DNA of 36,996 nt, taken from an uncultured Lentisphaeria bacterium (lineage in GTDB: Bacteria > Verrucomicrobiota > Lentisphaeria > Victivallales > Victivallaceae). Both the position numbers and the translations under genes were made by a program. The notes beneath the pieces were generated by a model. It saw only the letters and a program-made list of their open reading frames with translations. It ran no database searches and was not told the DNA's origin. The stretch covers positions 1 through 36,996 of the forward strand of contig CAIKZE010000427.1 of assembly GCA_903831825.1 (NCBI GenBank), written 5' to 3'. Shown one piece after another: positions 25,485-33,130 of the stretch (the stretch's first letter is position 1; each line of letters starts with the position of its first letter).

Positions 25485-26837
25485 TTATTTCTCCAGCCGC
25501 GGCGTAAACAGCCCGACAAAAGTAGTCATCGTCCAGGCGTCTTCCCAGCTCATTTTTTTTTGTTCGTGTCCTGCTCCCCAGGAATCGCTATATATGATTT
25601 TTTTTTCTTTGTCGTTATAGCCGATAATCAGCCGCATGTGCATTCCCAACTCCTGCGCAAGATTTTCCTCTTTGATGATCCCCAGCTTGACAGCCCAGAG
25701 CAGCGGGATGCCGGCATTGATATTCTCGATGACGTCCCGTTGAAATTTTTTGAAATTGATGCCGTCTGTAAGCCGGACTTTTTTATAAAGATCCGGGTTC
25801 ATTTCAGAAACAATTCCACTAAGGGTATACGCCGTTTTTCCATCGGAAGTCATTAAGTGTTTGTCCATGATAATTAATTGCGCATGGGCTCTTACGGCTT
25901 CCACGTTATACATGTTGATCATCCTTTTGAAGCTGATGAAATTATACATGTCATCGTTATAGTAGAGTTTTGAGTATTTAACGTTAGTTTTCGCGGCGCA
26001 GTCCGCCGCGGCTTTTTCAATGTCGCCAAGCGTTGCGCCGCCGCCTTCCGGCATATTGGTCAATTCCGCCATTATATGCTGATCCATCTTCGAGCCGTAA
26101 TATTTCAGCACCCGTTCGGCAACAGCCGCGACGCAGTATCCTTTATGGCCCTGGTCAACCATTGGAATTTCCAGGCAGCGGTCGCCGGCGTCATTGGTTT
26201 TGACTCTTCCCGCCAGCACTTTTTTAGTCAATCCTTTTTCTATCTTTAAAGAATCAGCGTCCGGTGCCGGCGGTAAAATATTCAGGTTGACAAATTCGGC
26301 CATGAAACTCGGGCCGGGAACCCCGTTGTCACTCCATTTCAGCTCAAACTCATAGTCTTTGCTGTTCCATATTTTGGAATAAAACCGTTTGCCGCCGATT
26401 ATGGAGACGGTTTCTTTGCCGCCTTTTTTACCGGCCAGTTTTTCCAGAACGCCATTCAGTTTTTTGAGCAGTTCATTATAGTCGTTTTTTTCCAGGCTGC
26501 CGGCATCGCCGCGGTTAAACAGCGAAAGATAAATCTTGGAAATTTTCTCATTTTTGACGCTGAAAACAGCTTCGTATACCGGAAGTCCGGAAAAGATTAT
26601 TTTTTCCGGGCTGCTGTCCGCGGAATATCTTAATCCGGATTGGGATGAATCCATCCATTTAAAAAGTTCTTTGCCGGGAAATTGATCGGAAATCTCTTTT
26701 GCGGAAGTTGCCCATACGGTCTTTTCTGTTTTCAAGATGCCGCTTATTTCCGTCTGGGCAAACGATTCCGCGCACAATAAAATCAGGCATCCGCAAGCAA
26801 TGCCGCAACCAACAAATTTCTTTACTGACAGTCTCAT
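25485..26837 (-). CDS. Exported C39-like cysteine peptidase
   Basis: The 450-residue protein has a signal peptide (basic start, core CGIACGCLILLCAESFA, cleavage near 27-28). The N-terminal part (about 30-200) is not recognised. The C-terminal domain (about 220-450) resembles papain-like peptidase C39_2: Cys235 in DQGHKGYCVAAVAERVLKYYG, His400 in GMHMRLIIGYND and Asp418 in YSDSWGAGHE form the expected triad. There is no fused ABC transporter and no bacteriocin gene nearby, so a leader-processing role is unlikely. A long inverted repeat lies right before its ribosome binding site. It sits between ftsY and ribD, with which it probably shares a message. Confidence 0.75.
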   Translation of the reverse strand: MRLSVKKFVGCGIACGCLILLCAESFAQTEISGILKTEKTVWATSAKEISDQFPGKELFKWMDSSQSGLRYSADSSPEKIIFSGLPVYEAVFSVKNEKISKIYLSLFNRGDAGSLEKNDYNELLKKLNGVLEKLAGKKGGKETVSIIGGKRFYSKIWNSKDYEFELKWSDNGVPGPSFMAEFVNLNILPPAPDADSLKIEKGLTKKVLAGRVKTNDAGDRCLEIPMVDQGHKGYCVAAVAERVLKYYGSKMDQHIMAELTNMPEGGGATLGDIEKAAADCAAKTNVKYSKLYYNDDMYNFISFKRMINMYNVEAVRAHAQLIIMDKHLMTSDGKTAYTLSGIVSEMNPDLYKKVRLTDGINFKKFQRDVIENINAGIPLLWAVKLGIIKEENLAQELGMHMRLIIGYNDKEKKIIYSDSWGAGHEQKKMSWEDAWTMTTFVGLFTPRLEK

Positions 26838-26850
26838 GATAAATTATCTC

Positions 26851-26908
26851 CGGACGGTTTCCAGCCCTGCATCAGGATATAAGTTGAAATCTCCGGGGAA
26901 ACCGTCCG
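26851..26908 (-). promoter_or_regulatory. 12-bp inverted repeat ahead of the C39-like peptidase gene
   Basis: CGGACGGTTTCC (26851-26862) and GGAAACCGTCCG (26897-26908) are perfectly complementary with a 34-nt loop. In the transcript the 3' arm ends at the GGAG ribosome binding site of the peptidase gene, so folding could mask it. There is no T-run, so it is not a simple terminator of ftsY. A processing site or translational control element is possible. Confidence 0.5.
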
Positions 26909-26931
26909 TGCGTTTTCCCGGCTTATTGCTT

Positions 26932-27861
26932 CTATTTCCCGGCTGACTCGAAAATCGCGGCGGCATAAAACTCCGGGTCAAAGGGTTGCAGGTCTTCGGG
27001 TTTCTCGCCAAGCCCGGCAAAAAACACCGGATAGCCGAATTCCTGATGCAGCGCGACCGCCATGCCGCCTTTGCCGGTGCCGTCAAGCTTGGTCAAGATC
27101 AGCCCGGTAAGTCCGGCGGCTTTTGAAAATTCGCGCGCCTGGTTTATCGCGTTGGCGCCGAGGCTGGCGTCAACGGTCAGCCAGACTTCCTGAGGGGCTC
27201 CCGGATATACTTTGTCTATCGTCCGGCGCAGTTTTGACAACTCGTCCATCAGGTTTTTCTTTGTATGCTGGCGTCCGGCGGTATCGATTATCAGGATATC
27301 GGCGCCCCTTGCCAATGCGGCCTGGGTGGCGTCAAACGCCACACTGGACGGGTCGGCGCCGGGTGCCGCGGAAACGACATAACAGCCGGTCTTTTCGCCC
27401 CAAAGCTTCAGTTGTCCCACCGCCGCGGCGCGGAAGGTGTCGCAGGCCGCCAGAATTACTTTCTTGCCTTCCTGCTGCCACAGCCACGCGAGTTTTCCGG
27501 TGGTGGTGGTCTTGCCGCTGCCGTTGACTCCGATCATCAGAATGACCGTCGGCTTGCCCGCGGGAGCGTAATTTATTTCCCGGCGGTTTTTGCTGAATAT
27601 ATTGACCACTTCGTTTCTGGCAATCTCGAAAATATCGGCGGAAGTTTTAATATGTCCGCGTTCATAACGTTCGCGGATGTCTTTGACTATTTTCAAGCTG
27701 GCCGGAACCCCGAAGTCCGCGGAAATCAGGATGGCTTCGAGATCCTCAAAGGTGCTTTTATCCCATTTCTTTTCGCCAATGAAAATTTCCGCCAGCGAAC
27801 GTGAAACCGTTGTCGTTGTTTTCTCAAGGCCTTTTTTGAAGATGGAAAAAATCGACTTCAT
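26932..27861 (-). CDS. ftsY: Signal recognition particle receptor FtsY
   Basis: This SRP receptor GTPase docks ribosome-nascent chain complexes at the inner membrane. The 309 residues comprise the NG domain only: N-domain helices (1-100), then G1 GVNGSGKT (111-118), DTFRAAA (141-147), DTAGR (193-197) and TKLDGTGKGG (257-266). The acidic A domain of E. coli FtsY is missing, as in many bacteria. The start overlaps the nusB stop in ATGA, so the two are coupled. Confidence 0.97.
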   Translation of the reverse strand: MKSIFSIFKKGLEKTTTTVSRSLAEIFIGEKKWDKSTFEDLEAILISADFGVPASLKIVKDIRERYERGHIKTSADIFEIARNEVVNIFSKNRREINYAPAGKPTVILMIGVNGSGKTTTTGKLAWLWQQEGKKVILAACDTFRAAAVGQLKLWGEKTGCYVVSAAPGADPSSVAFDATQAALARGADILIIDTAGRQHTKKNLMDELSKLRRTIDKVYPGAPQEVWLTVDASLGANAINQAREFSKAAGLTGLILTKLDGTGKGGMAVALHQEFGYPVFFAGLGEKPEDLQPFDPEFYAAAIFESAGK

Positions 27862-28352
27862 GGTTTACTCGCTGCCTTTCTGGCCGGCCGGGCCAGAGAA
27901 TCTTTTACCGCATTAAGCATGCCGTTCATGAAAGCGCATGACGATTCGCCGCTGTAGTCGCGGGTTATTTTCACCGCTTCATTAATGCTGACCACCGGCG
28001 GCACTTCCAGCACGAACAGCATTTCATAGATTGCCACCCGCATGATGTTCAAATCCACAATCGCCATCCGTTTCAGGTCCCACTTCTGGGAGTGGGCAAG
28101 TATTTGCGCGTCAATTTCCTTCAGGTTTTCCAAAACGCCGGCAATAATGCTCATGGCATATTCCCGGCCTTTGCGGAAATAGCGATTATCCTTTAAATCC
28201 AGCGACTGGCCGCTCTGTTCGAAAAATTCCGTGAACACTGCTTCGGTCGCGTCGCAGTGGTTCAGTTCCTGCTGGAAAAGAAACTGCATGGCCAACTCCC
28301 GCCCGAGGCTGCGGGAATCGACCGGATTGTCTTGTTGTTGAGTACCGGACAT
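27858..28352 (-). CDS. nusB: Transcription antitermination factor NusB
   Basis: This RNA-binding protein acts with NusE/S10 in rRNA antitermination. The 164 residues have the family pattern: SLGRELAMQFLFQQELNH near the N-terminus (about 14-31), the middle helix LAHSQKWDLKRMAIVDLNIMRVAIYEML (about 85-112) and PPVVSINEAVKITRDYSGESSCAFMNGMLNAV (about 117-148). Its start has CGGAGAG 5 nt upstream. It follows ribH closely, a pairing seen in many bacteria. Confidence 0.96.
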   Translation of the reverse strand: MSGTQQQDNPVDSRSLGRELAMQFLFQQELNHCDATEAVFTEFFEQSGQSLDLKDNRYFRKGREYAMSIIAGVLENLKEIDAQILAHSQKWDLKRMAIVDLNIMRVAIYEMLFVLEVPPVVSINEAVKITRDYSGESSCAFMNGMLNAVKDSLARPARKAASKP

Positions 28353-28366
28353 GTATCTCTCCGTAA

Positions 28367-28846
28367 TTAACCGAGTTGTTTGACCAGGTTGGCCATTTCA
28401 ATTGCCGCGACCGCGGCATCCGCGCCTTTGTTGCCGGCTTTGGTTCCGCTGCGCTCAATCGCCTGTTCAATGTTATCCGCCGTGATGATCCCGTAAATTA
28501 CCGGCACGCCGGAATCGAGGGAGATCTGCGCCAGCGCTTTTGACACTTCGCTGTTGATATAACCGGCATGAGGAGTAGCCCCCTGGATCACCACGCCAAG
28601 CGCGATTACCGCGTCATATTTTCCGCTTCCCGCCAGCTTTTTGGCGACGAACGGCAGTTCATAAGCGCCAGGCGTCCAGACGGCATGGATATCCTTGCCG
28701 CTGCCGCCGTGCCGGACAATGGCGTCTATCGCTCCGCCAAGCAGTTTGCTGACAAAAAATTCGTTAAACCGGCTGCAAACGATCCCGAAACGGAGTCCGT
28801 CCGCTTTCAGGTTTCCTTCGTAAACTTTTCCAATTGTTTTGTCCAT
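28367..28846 (-). CDS. ribH: 6,7-dimethyl-8-ribityllumazine synthase (RibH)
   Basis: It condenses the ribityl-pyrimidine with dihydroxybutanone phosphate to give lumazine, the penultimate riboflavin step. The 159 residues show the family sites: [17 protein letters not shown] (about 19-35), [15 protein letters not shown] and [16 protein letters not shown] with the catalytic His in TPHAG. Gln replaces the Arg of the more common VIRG. The frame is open upstream to 29008, but that extension is unlike the family; GGAGG ahead of ATG at 28846 fixes the start. It lies between ribBA and nusB. Confidence 0.95.
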   Translation of the reverse strand: MDKTIGKVYEGNLKADGLRFGIVCSRFNEFFVSKLLGGAIDAIVRHGGSGKDIHAVWTPGAYELPFVAKKLAGSGKYDAVIALGVVIQGATPHAGYINSEVSKALAQISLDSGVPVIYGIITADNIEQAIERSGTKAGNKGADAAVAAIEMANLVKQLG

Positions 28847-28919
28847 AAACTTTTCCTCCGTAATACAGACGTTATATTTTAGTGCGTTTCCCGTAATTTT
28901 CCATTCAATAAACAGCTTC

Positions 28920-30116
28920 TTACAATAAATGGCCGAGCTTTTTCTTTTTGGTCTCAAGATATCGGCGGTTATGGATCTGCGGATCAATGATGATCGGGAC
29001 CCGTTCATTCACCTTCAGCCCGTAACCGCTGAGTCCGACCAGTTTGCGGGGATTATTCGTCAGCAGCCGGACGGATTTGACGCCCAGTTCAAGCAGGATT
29101 TGAACTCCGATCCCGTATTCCCGGAGGTCTGCCGCGAAGCCCAGTTTTTCATTGGCTTCGACGGTGTCGCAGCCTTCATCCTGAAGCTTGTAGGCGTGAA
29201 TTTTATTGGCCAGCCCGATGCCGCGGCCTTCCTGGCGCATGTAAACGACCACCCCGCGGCCTTCCTGTGCAATCTGCTGCATCGCGGAGTGGAGCTGGGC
29301 GCCGCAGTCGCATCGCGCTGAAGCGAAAACATCGCCGGTCAGGCATTCGCTGTGAACCCTGACCAATACATTCTCCTGATCTTTGACATCGCCGAAAACC
29401 AGCGCCACATGTTCCAGCCCGTCAACTTTTGACTTGTAGATGTGAATCCGGAATTTGCCATACACGGTCGGCAGATCGGCAGATGCTCCGTGCGCAATCA
29501 GCACTTCCGTCTGGCGGCGGTAGGCGATCAAACCCGCAACCGAGCACCATTTCAATTTATGCTTTTTCCTGAACTCATCAAGCTGGGGAACTCGGGCCAT
29601 AGTGCCGTCATCATTCATTATTTCGCAGATAACGCCGGCCGGGGCCAGGCCCGCGATCCTGGCCAGGTCCACCGCCGCTTCGGTATGCCCGGCGCGCCGG
29701 AGCACCCCGCCCGCCCTTGCCACCAGCGGAAAAACATGTCCGGGGATCACGAAATCATCCGCCGTTGAAGTCGGGTCGATCAGCGTTTCAATCGTTTTCG
29801 CGCGGTCGTAGGCGGAGATGCCGGTAGTAATGCCGTTTTTGGCGTCAACGCTCTGGGTAAACGCGGTATGGAACGGGTCTTTCAGCGCCGCCATGCTGTA
29901 CAGTTTCAGCGCCGTTGCGCGCTCTTCCGACAACGGGACGCAAACCAGGCCGCGCCCGTGCGTCACCATGAAATTAATGATTTCCGGCGTGATTTTAGCG
30001 GCGGCGGCAATCAGGTCGCCTTCGTTTTCCCTGTTTTCGTCGTCGGTTACAATAACCATTTCTCCGCTTTTCAAGGCGGCGATCACATCTTCGATTTTGT
30101 TAAACTCTACCGGCAT
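28920..30116 (-). CDS. ribBA: Bifunctional DHBP synthase/GTP cyclohydrolase II (RibBA)
   Basis: It supplies both precursors of riboflavin. The 398 residues hold the DHBP synthase domain (about 1-200) with [11 protein letters not shown] (25-35), [12 protein letters not shown] and PGHVFPL, then the cyclohydrolase II domain (about 205-398) with the zinc Cys residues of [16 protein letters not shown] (C258, C269, C271), the [11 protein letters not shown] loop (292-302) and LTNNPRK. The first possible start is a GTG at 30122, but the GGGAAG ribosome binding site at 30125-30130 is 8 nt from ATG at 30116, so that start is preferred. It is the first gene after the FMN riboswitch. Confidence 0.96.
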   Translation of the reverse strand: MPVEFNKIEDVIAALKSGEMVIVTDDENRENEGDLIAAAAKITPEIINFMVTHGRGLVCVPLSEERATALKLYSMAALKDPFHTAFTQSVDAKNGITTGISAYDRAKTIETLIDPTSTADDFVIPGHVFPLVARAGGVLRRAGHTEAAVDLARIAGLAPAGVICEIMNDDGTMARVPQLDEFRKKHKLKWCSVAGLIAYRRQTEVLIAHGASADLPTVYGKFRIHIYKSKVDGLEHVALVFGDVKDQENVLVRVHSECLTGDVFASARCDCGAQLHSAMQQIAQEGRGVVVYMRQEGRGIGLANKIHAYKLQDEGCDTVEANEKLGFAADLREYGIGVQILLELGVKSVRLLTNNPRKLVGLSGYGLKVNERVPIIIDPQIHNRRYLETKKKKLGHLL

Positions 30117-30146
30117 TTTCACATCTTCCCTTCTGCTGTGTCAGGG

Positions 30147-30183
30147 CAAAAATAAAGCCCTGAAGACAATTTTGTTCAGGGCT
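30147..30183 (-). terminator. Rho-independent terminator of the FMN riboswitch
   Basis: On the minus strand AGCCCTGA and TCAGGGCT form an 8-bp stem with a 12-nt loop, followed by TTATTTTTG. It lies between the FMN aptamer and ribBA, so it is the expected expression platform. Its 3' arm repeats the TTCAGGGC found at the 5' edge of the aptamer (30339-30347). Confidence 0.85.
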
Positions 30184-30200
30184 GGCAGAGATCAATACGT

Positions 30201-30224
30201 CCGGGATCCGATATCGAATCCCGG
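30201..30224 (-). other. Linker hairpin between FMN aptamer and terminator
   Basis: CCGGGAT and ATCCCGG form a 7-bp stem around CGATATCG, directly after the aptamer's last helix. It may separate the aptamer from the terminator or act as an intermediate in switching. Confidence 0.5.
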
Positions 30225-30225
30225 C

Positions 30226-30350
30226 ATCTTCTTTCATCCAGACTTTACTGTCGGTTACGGAGTTGCACCGTATCTGTTCCGTTACCGGAACTCGCGGACT
30301 GTACCGCCGGTCAGGAAACTTCCTTGCGGAATCACCTTGCCCTGAAGATA
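30226..30350 (-). ncRNA. FMN riboswitch (RFN element)
   Basis: The minus strand carries the conserved RFN blocks in order: ATCTTCAGGGCAAGGTG at the 5' side, ACCGGCGGTACAGTCC, CGCGAG, a GGTGCAACTCC arm, then ACCGACAGTAAAGTCTGGAT and GAAAGAAGAT, whose GAAGAT pairs with the opening ATCTTC (helix P1). It is upstream of ribBA and followed by a terminator. FMN binding is expected to cause premature termination of the rib operon. Confidence 0.96.
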
Positions 30351-30356
30351 TTTTCA

Positions 30357-30375
30357 TGCCGGAACAATTCCGGCA
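30357..30375. other. 3-nt-loop palindrome ahead of the FMN riboswitch
   Basis: TGCCGGAA-CAA-TTCCGGCA is a perfect 8-bp stem with a 3-nt loop, in the gap between the ABC ATPase stop and the riboswitch. No T-run follows on either side. It has the same shape as the palindromes in the 32-34 kb repeat island. Confidence 0.6.
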
Positions 30376-30397
30376 CGACCTTTCAAACAACTACTGA

Positions 30398-31495
30398 TCA
30401 AATTATCAGTTTTTCAGTTTCCTTATCAAACAAATGAGCTTTCGGCATGAGCAGCGGCAGCTCAACTTTATCTCCAACCTTGAGAACTTTGTGCGCATCG
30501 ACCCGGGCAATGAAGCTGTTAATTCCGGTATTCAGGTAAAGATATGTTTCGGCCCCCATCGGCTCGATAACCTCGATTTCAGCCTTGATCTTCGGATAGT
30601 CCGCGTTAGCCGTTTTTTCCCAGCAGAGATCTTCCGGACGGATGCCGAACACTACCTTGCGGTTGATATAAGGGCTGACCGCGCTTTTCCAGGAGTCGGC
30701 CAGCGGCAGTTCAAAGGTCTCTTCCTTGAAAGTCAGTTTGCCGTCTTTCGCGATGATATCACCGGAGAAGAAATTCATCGGCGGGGTGCCGATAAACCCG
30801 GCGACAAACAAATTCGCCGGGGTGTCGTAAAGATTAATCGGACTGTCGATCTGCTGAATAACGCCGTCTTTCATCACGCAGATGCGGTCGCCCATCGTCA
30901 TCGCTTCCACCTGGTCGTGGGTGACGTAAATCATCGTGGTTTCCAACTGGGTATGCAGTTTGCTGATTTCCGCCCGCATCTGGACGCGCATTTTGGCGTC
31001 AAGATTGGACAGCGGTTCGTCGAACAGGAACGCTTCCGGTTTGCGGACAATCGCGCGCCCCACGGCGACGCGCTGGCGCTGCCCGCCGGACAATGCTTTC
31101 GGAAGGCGGTGCAGATAATCTTCAATACTGAGAATTCTGGCGGCTTCTTTCACGCGCTTGTCAATGTCGGCTTTCTTGAATTTGCGGAGTTTCAGGCCGA
31201 AAGCCATGTTCTCATAAACCGTCATATGCGGATACAGCGCGTAGTTCTGGAATACCATCGCAATGTCGCGGTCTTTGGGCGGAACGTCGTTGATCAGCCG
31301 TCCGCCGATGCGGATTTCGCCTTCGGTAATTTCCTCCAGGCCGGCGACCATGCGCAAGGTGGTGGATTTGCCGCAGCCGGAAGGGCCGACCAGCACCATG
31401 AATTCGCGGTCTTTGATATCCAGATCGATATTCTTGACCGCCTTCACATTGCCGGGGTAAATTTTCGCCACGTTTCTTAAAGTTACTTCCGCCAT
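30398..31495 (-). CDS. Sugar ABC transporter ATP-binding protein (UgpC/MsmK/MalK type)
   Basis: This ATPase energises carbohydrate import through CUT1-type ABC transporters. The 365 residues show Walker A GPSGCGKS (37-44), Q-loop Gln83, LSGGQ (135-139) and Walker B FLFDEP (156-161) in the ATPase domain, followed by a TOBE/MalK regulatory domain (about 240-365) with VFGIRPEDL. The frame is open upstream to 31582, but ATG at 31495 has AAAGGAG ahead and gives the standard MAEVTLRNVAKIYPG start. No permease or binding-protein gene is adjacent, so it may be a shared ATPase serving several transporters. Confidence 0.93.
   Translation of the reverse strand: MAEVTLRNVAKIYPGNVKAVKNIDLDIKDREFMVLVGPSGCGKSTTLRMVAGLEEITEGEIRIGGRLINDVPPKDRDIAMVFQNYALYPHMTVYENMAFGLKLRKFKKADIDKRVKEAARILSIEDYLHRLPKALSGGQRQRVAVGRAIVRKPEAFLFDEPLSNLDAKMRVQMRAEISKLHTQLETTMIYVTHDQVEAMTMGDRICVMKDGVIQQIDSPINLYDTPANLFVAGFIGTPPMNFFSGDIIAKDGKLTFKEETFELPLADSWKSAVSPYINRKVVFGIRPEDLCWEKTANADYPKIKAEIEVIEPMGAETYLYLNTGINSFIARVDAHKVLKVGDKVELPLLMPKAHLFDKETEKLII
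30402..30429 (-). promoter_or_regulatory. Candidate promoter of the riboflavin operon
   Basis: On the minus strand TTGATA (30429-30424) and GATAAT (30407-30402) are 16 bp apart, overlapping the end of the ABC ATPase gene. Transcription would start near 30395, just ahead of the aptamer. Confidence 0.4.
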
Positions 31496-31660
31496 ACGGA
31501 ACTCCTTTAGCCTAACTTCCGCAATTGAACCATTGTAATGTTGGAACTCCTTACAGTTCAACACATCCAAAATCCGCAACAAGCCGTAAAGAGCGCTGGA
31601 ATAATATACCGTAAAACCGGCAAAAGTCCACAGCTTAACCGAAAAATCCCCAAACTGAGC

Positions 31661-32120
31661 TCATTTTGGACACCAGGCCCCTGTACCTGTCCAAAACGGA
31701 CAAGTCAGACAGGTCGGACGACTCGGACGACTCGGACATTTTGGACACCCGTGCCCCATATTCTGGACACATGTTTTTTAACCACAGAGGCACAGAGACA
31801 CAGAGAAATCCTAATCGTAAATAGTGACTGGTGATTAGTGATTAGTTAGTTATCAGCGGCACTCACCATTCGTACATTTTGGACACATCTTTACCTCATT
31901 TTGGACCCCCCCGCCTCATTCTGGACCCCGTTGTGCAAGACCCATAGGCCCTACAAGACCCATAGGCCCCATCCAACATTTTGAACCAATTCACGCTCAT
32001 TTTGGACACCTGTTCCAATGTAGCGCCTTCTCTCTGAGAGGGAGATCGGAAACCCCGTCCAAGACGGACGGCACTACAATAAAACCCATTTTGGACCCGT
32101 GCCCCATATTTTGGACACCC
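31661..32120 (+). repeat. Cluster of CATTTTGGACACC-type motifs
   Basis: Close copies occur at 31662-31674, 31737-31749, 31757-31770 (CATATTCTGGACAC), 31875-31886, 31897-31909 (ending in CCCC), 31917-31929, 31977-31987 (TTGAACC), 31998-32010, 32087-32099 and 32105-32120. Most are in the same orientation with irregular spacing (about 20 to 105 bp). The same motif appears inverted at 10428-10462. The pattern is not that of a CRISPR (spacing irregular, repeat short). Confidence 0.75.
31774..31811 (+). repeat. Dispersed repeat with AACCACAGAGGCACAGAG
   Basis: The stretch ending at 31811 matches the last 23 bases of the window (36974-36996) exactly in inverted orientation. Related phrases occur at 32293-32315 and 32443-32457. 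Similar CACAGAG-rich phrases are common in gene-free DNA of many environmental bacteria; function unknown. Confidence 0.7.
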
Positions 32121-32188
32121 TTTCCCATTCTTCCTATTCTTCCCATCTGCGGCTGACATTTCCGAGGATTTAGAGACATCTCCAGTAT

Positions 32189-32238
32189 GGCGTTTTTGCC
32201 AAAAACGCCTCTCTTTGCCAGTTTTGGCAAAACTGGCA
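32189..32238. repeat. Two adjacent long-stem palindromes with 3-nt loops
   Basis: GGCGTTTTT-GCC-AAAAACGCC (32189-32209, 9-bp stem) and TGCCAGTTTT-GGC-AAAACTGGCA (32216-32238, 10-bp stem) are 6 bp apart. The stems have different sequences but the same geometry. Confidence 0.75.
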
Positions 32239-32257
32239 TACAATTTCCTTTCCAACA

Positions 32258-32457
32258 CTCCGAGACTCTGGAGACCGGTTGAGCAAAATCCTTTTAACCA
32301 CGGAGACACAGAGACAACCTTTCTTGATTTTGAACCACATTTCCGAGAGTCTGGAGACCGCGTTGAGTCTATTGTTATTTTGTTTCTCGCTTTTCTCGCT
32401 TTTTATTTCCGAGTTTTAGAGAGCCGTTGAACAGAACCTTTTTTAACCACGGAGGAC
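32258..32457 (+). repeat. Degenerate repeated unit CCGAG-TCTGGAGACCG-GTTGA
   Basis: Copies start at 32258, 32341 and 32406; a partial one lies at about 32159-32182. The first and third copies share an extended unit running through CAAAATCC/CAGAACC and TTTAACCACGGAG, about 55 bp long. Copies differ by substitutions, so they are old or drifting. No protein pattern is conserved across copies. Confidence 0.55.
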
Positions 32458-32754
32458 TTTGTCTTTTCTCTTCATCCTCTCAGTGTTCTCGGTGAACTCT
32501 GTGGTAAATCCGTTTTTCCTGGTTCCCCTTTTTCAATTTTCAATTGTCCCTTTACATATGGTAAATTTGTCAATCAAAGAATGTGCAAATGGTTTAAAGT
32601 AAGGATGTTAAATCACGTTTTTGAAAAAATTAAACAGGGCTTGCCCGCCCTAGGCGTGGATGGACAGGATTAACAGGTTTTTTATTATAATTCTTTATTT
32701 ATCTATTTGGTCTGATAGGTTTTACCATCTTCGGTAGTATGTTCCAAAATGGAA

Positions 32755-32944
32755 CTAACTGAATTTTTGTTTAACCCGCTCCTGAGTGGCCCATTTTGCC
32801 CGCTCTTCCTCTGTCTTGTATCTGGCGAAAATAACCCGATTATGGCTCCAGCTTAATTCTCGACACTGCGTGGCGAGTCTTCCATGATCTTGATTATATC
32901 TCATAAAATTGCTTCATGCGCCAAAGGTTCTTATCACTGAATCC
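32755..32944 (-). pseudogene. Frameshifted relic of a YhcG/DUF1016 N-terminal domain gene
   Basis: Read on the minus strand, 32944 downwards gives GFSDKNLWRMKQFYEI and then a stop. One frame over, from ATG at 32904, the sequence continues RYNQDHGRLATQCRELSWSHNRVIFARYKTEEER and ends at 32755. Together these follow the DUF1016_N (YhcG, PDDEXK-related) pattern GFSxxNLxxMRxFYE...LSWSHxxxI. The two parts are in different frames, and the rest of the domain is missing on both sides. The duplicated cassette begins exactly where the relic breaks off (32940). The gene is dead; confidence is in the family resemblance of the two blocks. Confidence 0.65.
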
Positions 32945-33130
32945 CTATTTCATCTGTTCGGAATTTCCGAACAGTTGAAGCAATCCTTATCATTTTGCTG
33001 ACCTCGGCAAAATGATAATGTTCTTCTTTACAGAGAGCCATCGGCTCGACCCCATTTTGTAGGGATGGATTTTAATCCATCTACCACGATCCCCGCGCAT
33101 ACCGAGAGCCGTAGGCTCGAATCATACCAA
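32940..33130. repeat. Hairpin cassette, left copy, flanking the Y1 transposase gene
   Basis: About 190 bp, roughly 85% alike to 33729-33913 by eye. It contains, in order: GTTCGGA-ATT-TCCGAAC (32956-32972), CATTTTGC/GCAAAATG (32991-33014), GAGCC-ATC-GGCTC (33035-33047), GATGGATT-TT-AATCCATC (33064-33081) and GAGCC-GTA-GGCTC (33106-33118). The transposase stop codon (33122-33124) lies at its right end. Confidence 0.8.

Larger units (their letters stand above)
31496..32754. other. Gene-free repeat island, left part
   Basis: About 1.26 kb without a credible gene. It contains a motif family built on TTTTGGACACC (31661-32120), dispersed phrases such as AACCACAGAGGCACAGAG, hairpins with 3-nt loops (32055-32067, 32189-32209, 32216-32238) and a repeated unit at 32258-32457. 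An open frame on the minus strand (31896-32309) is made of these repeats and is not counted as a gene. The first 100 bp must hold the promoter of the ABC ATPase gene; a TATATTAT box is visible near 31600. Confidence 0.7.

Noticed and set aside
26844-27086. 80-codon open frame spanning the end of ftsY and the gap before the peptidase gene
   Set aside because: Most of it lies inside ftsY in another frame and the remainder is the inverted repeat; no ribosome binding site.
30434-31480. Long open frame antisense to the ABC ATPase (348 codons)
   Set aside because: It is fully inside a clear ABC ATPase gene and shows His/Arg/Phe-rich composition typical of shadows.
31661-32120. Possible CRISPR array
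   Set aside because: The repeat is only about 12 nt, spacing varies from about 20 to 105 bp and no cas genes are present.
31896-32309. 137-codon open frame in the repeat island, minus strand
   Set aside because: It is made of the TTTTGGACACC motifs and hairpins, with no protein pattern (repeated AYGSCRAYGSC arises from a DNA repeat).
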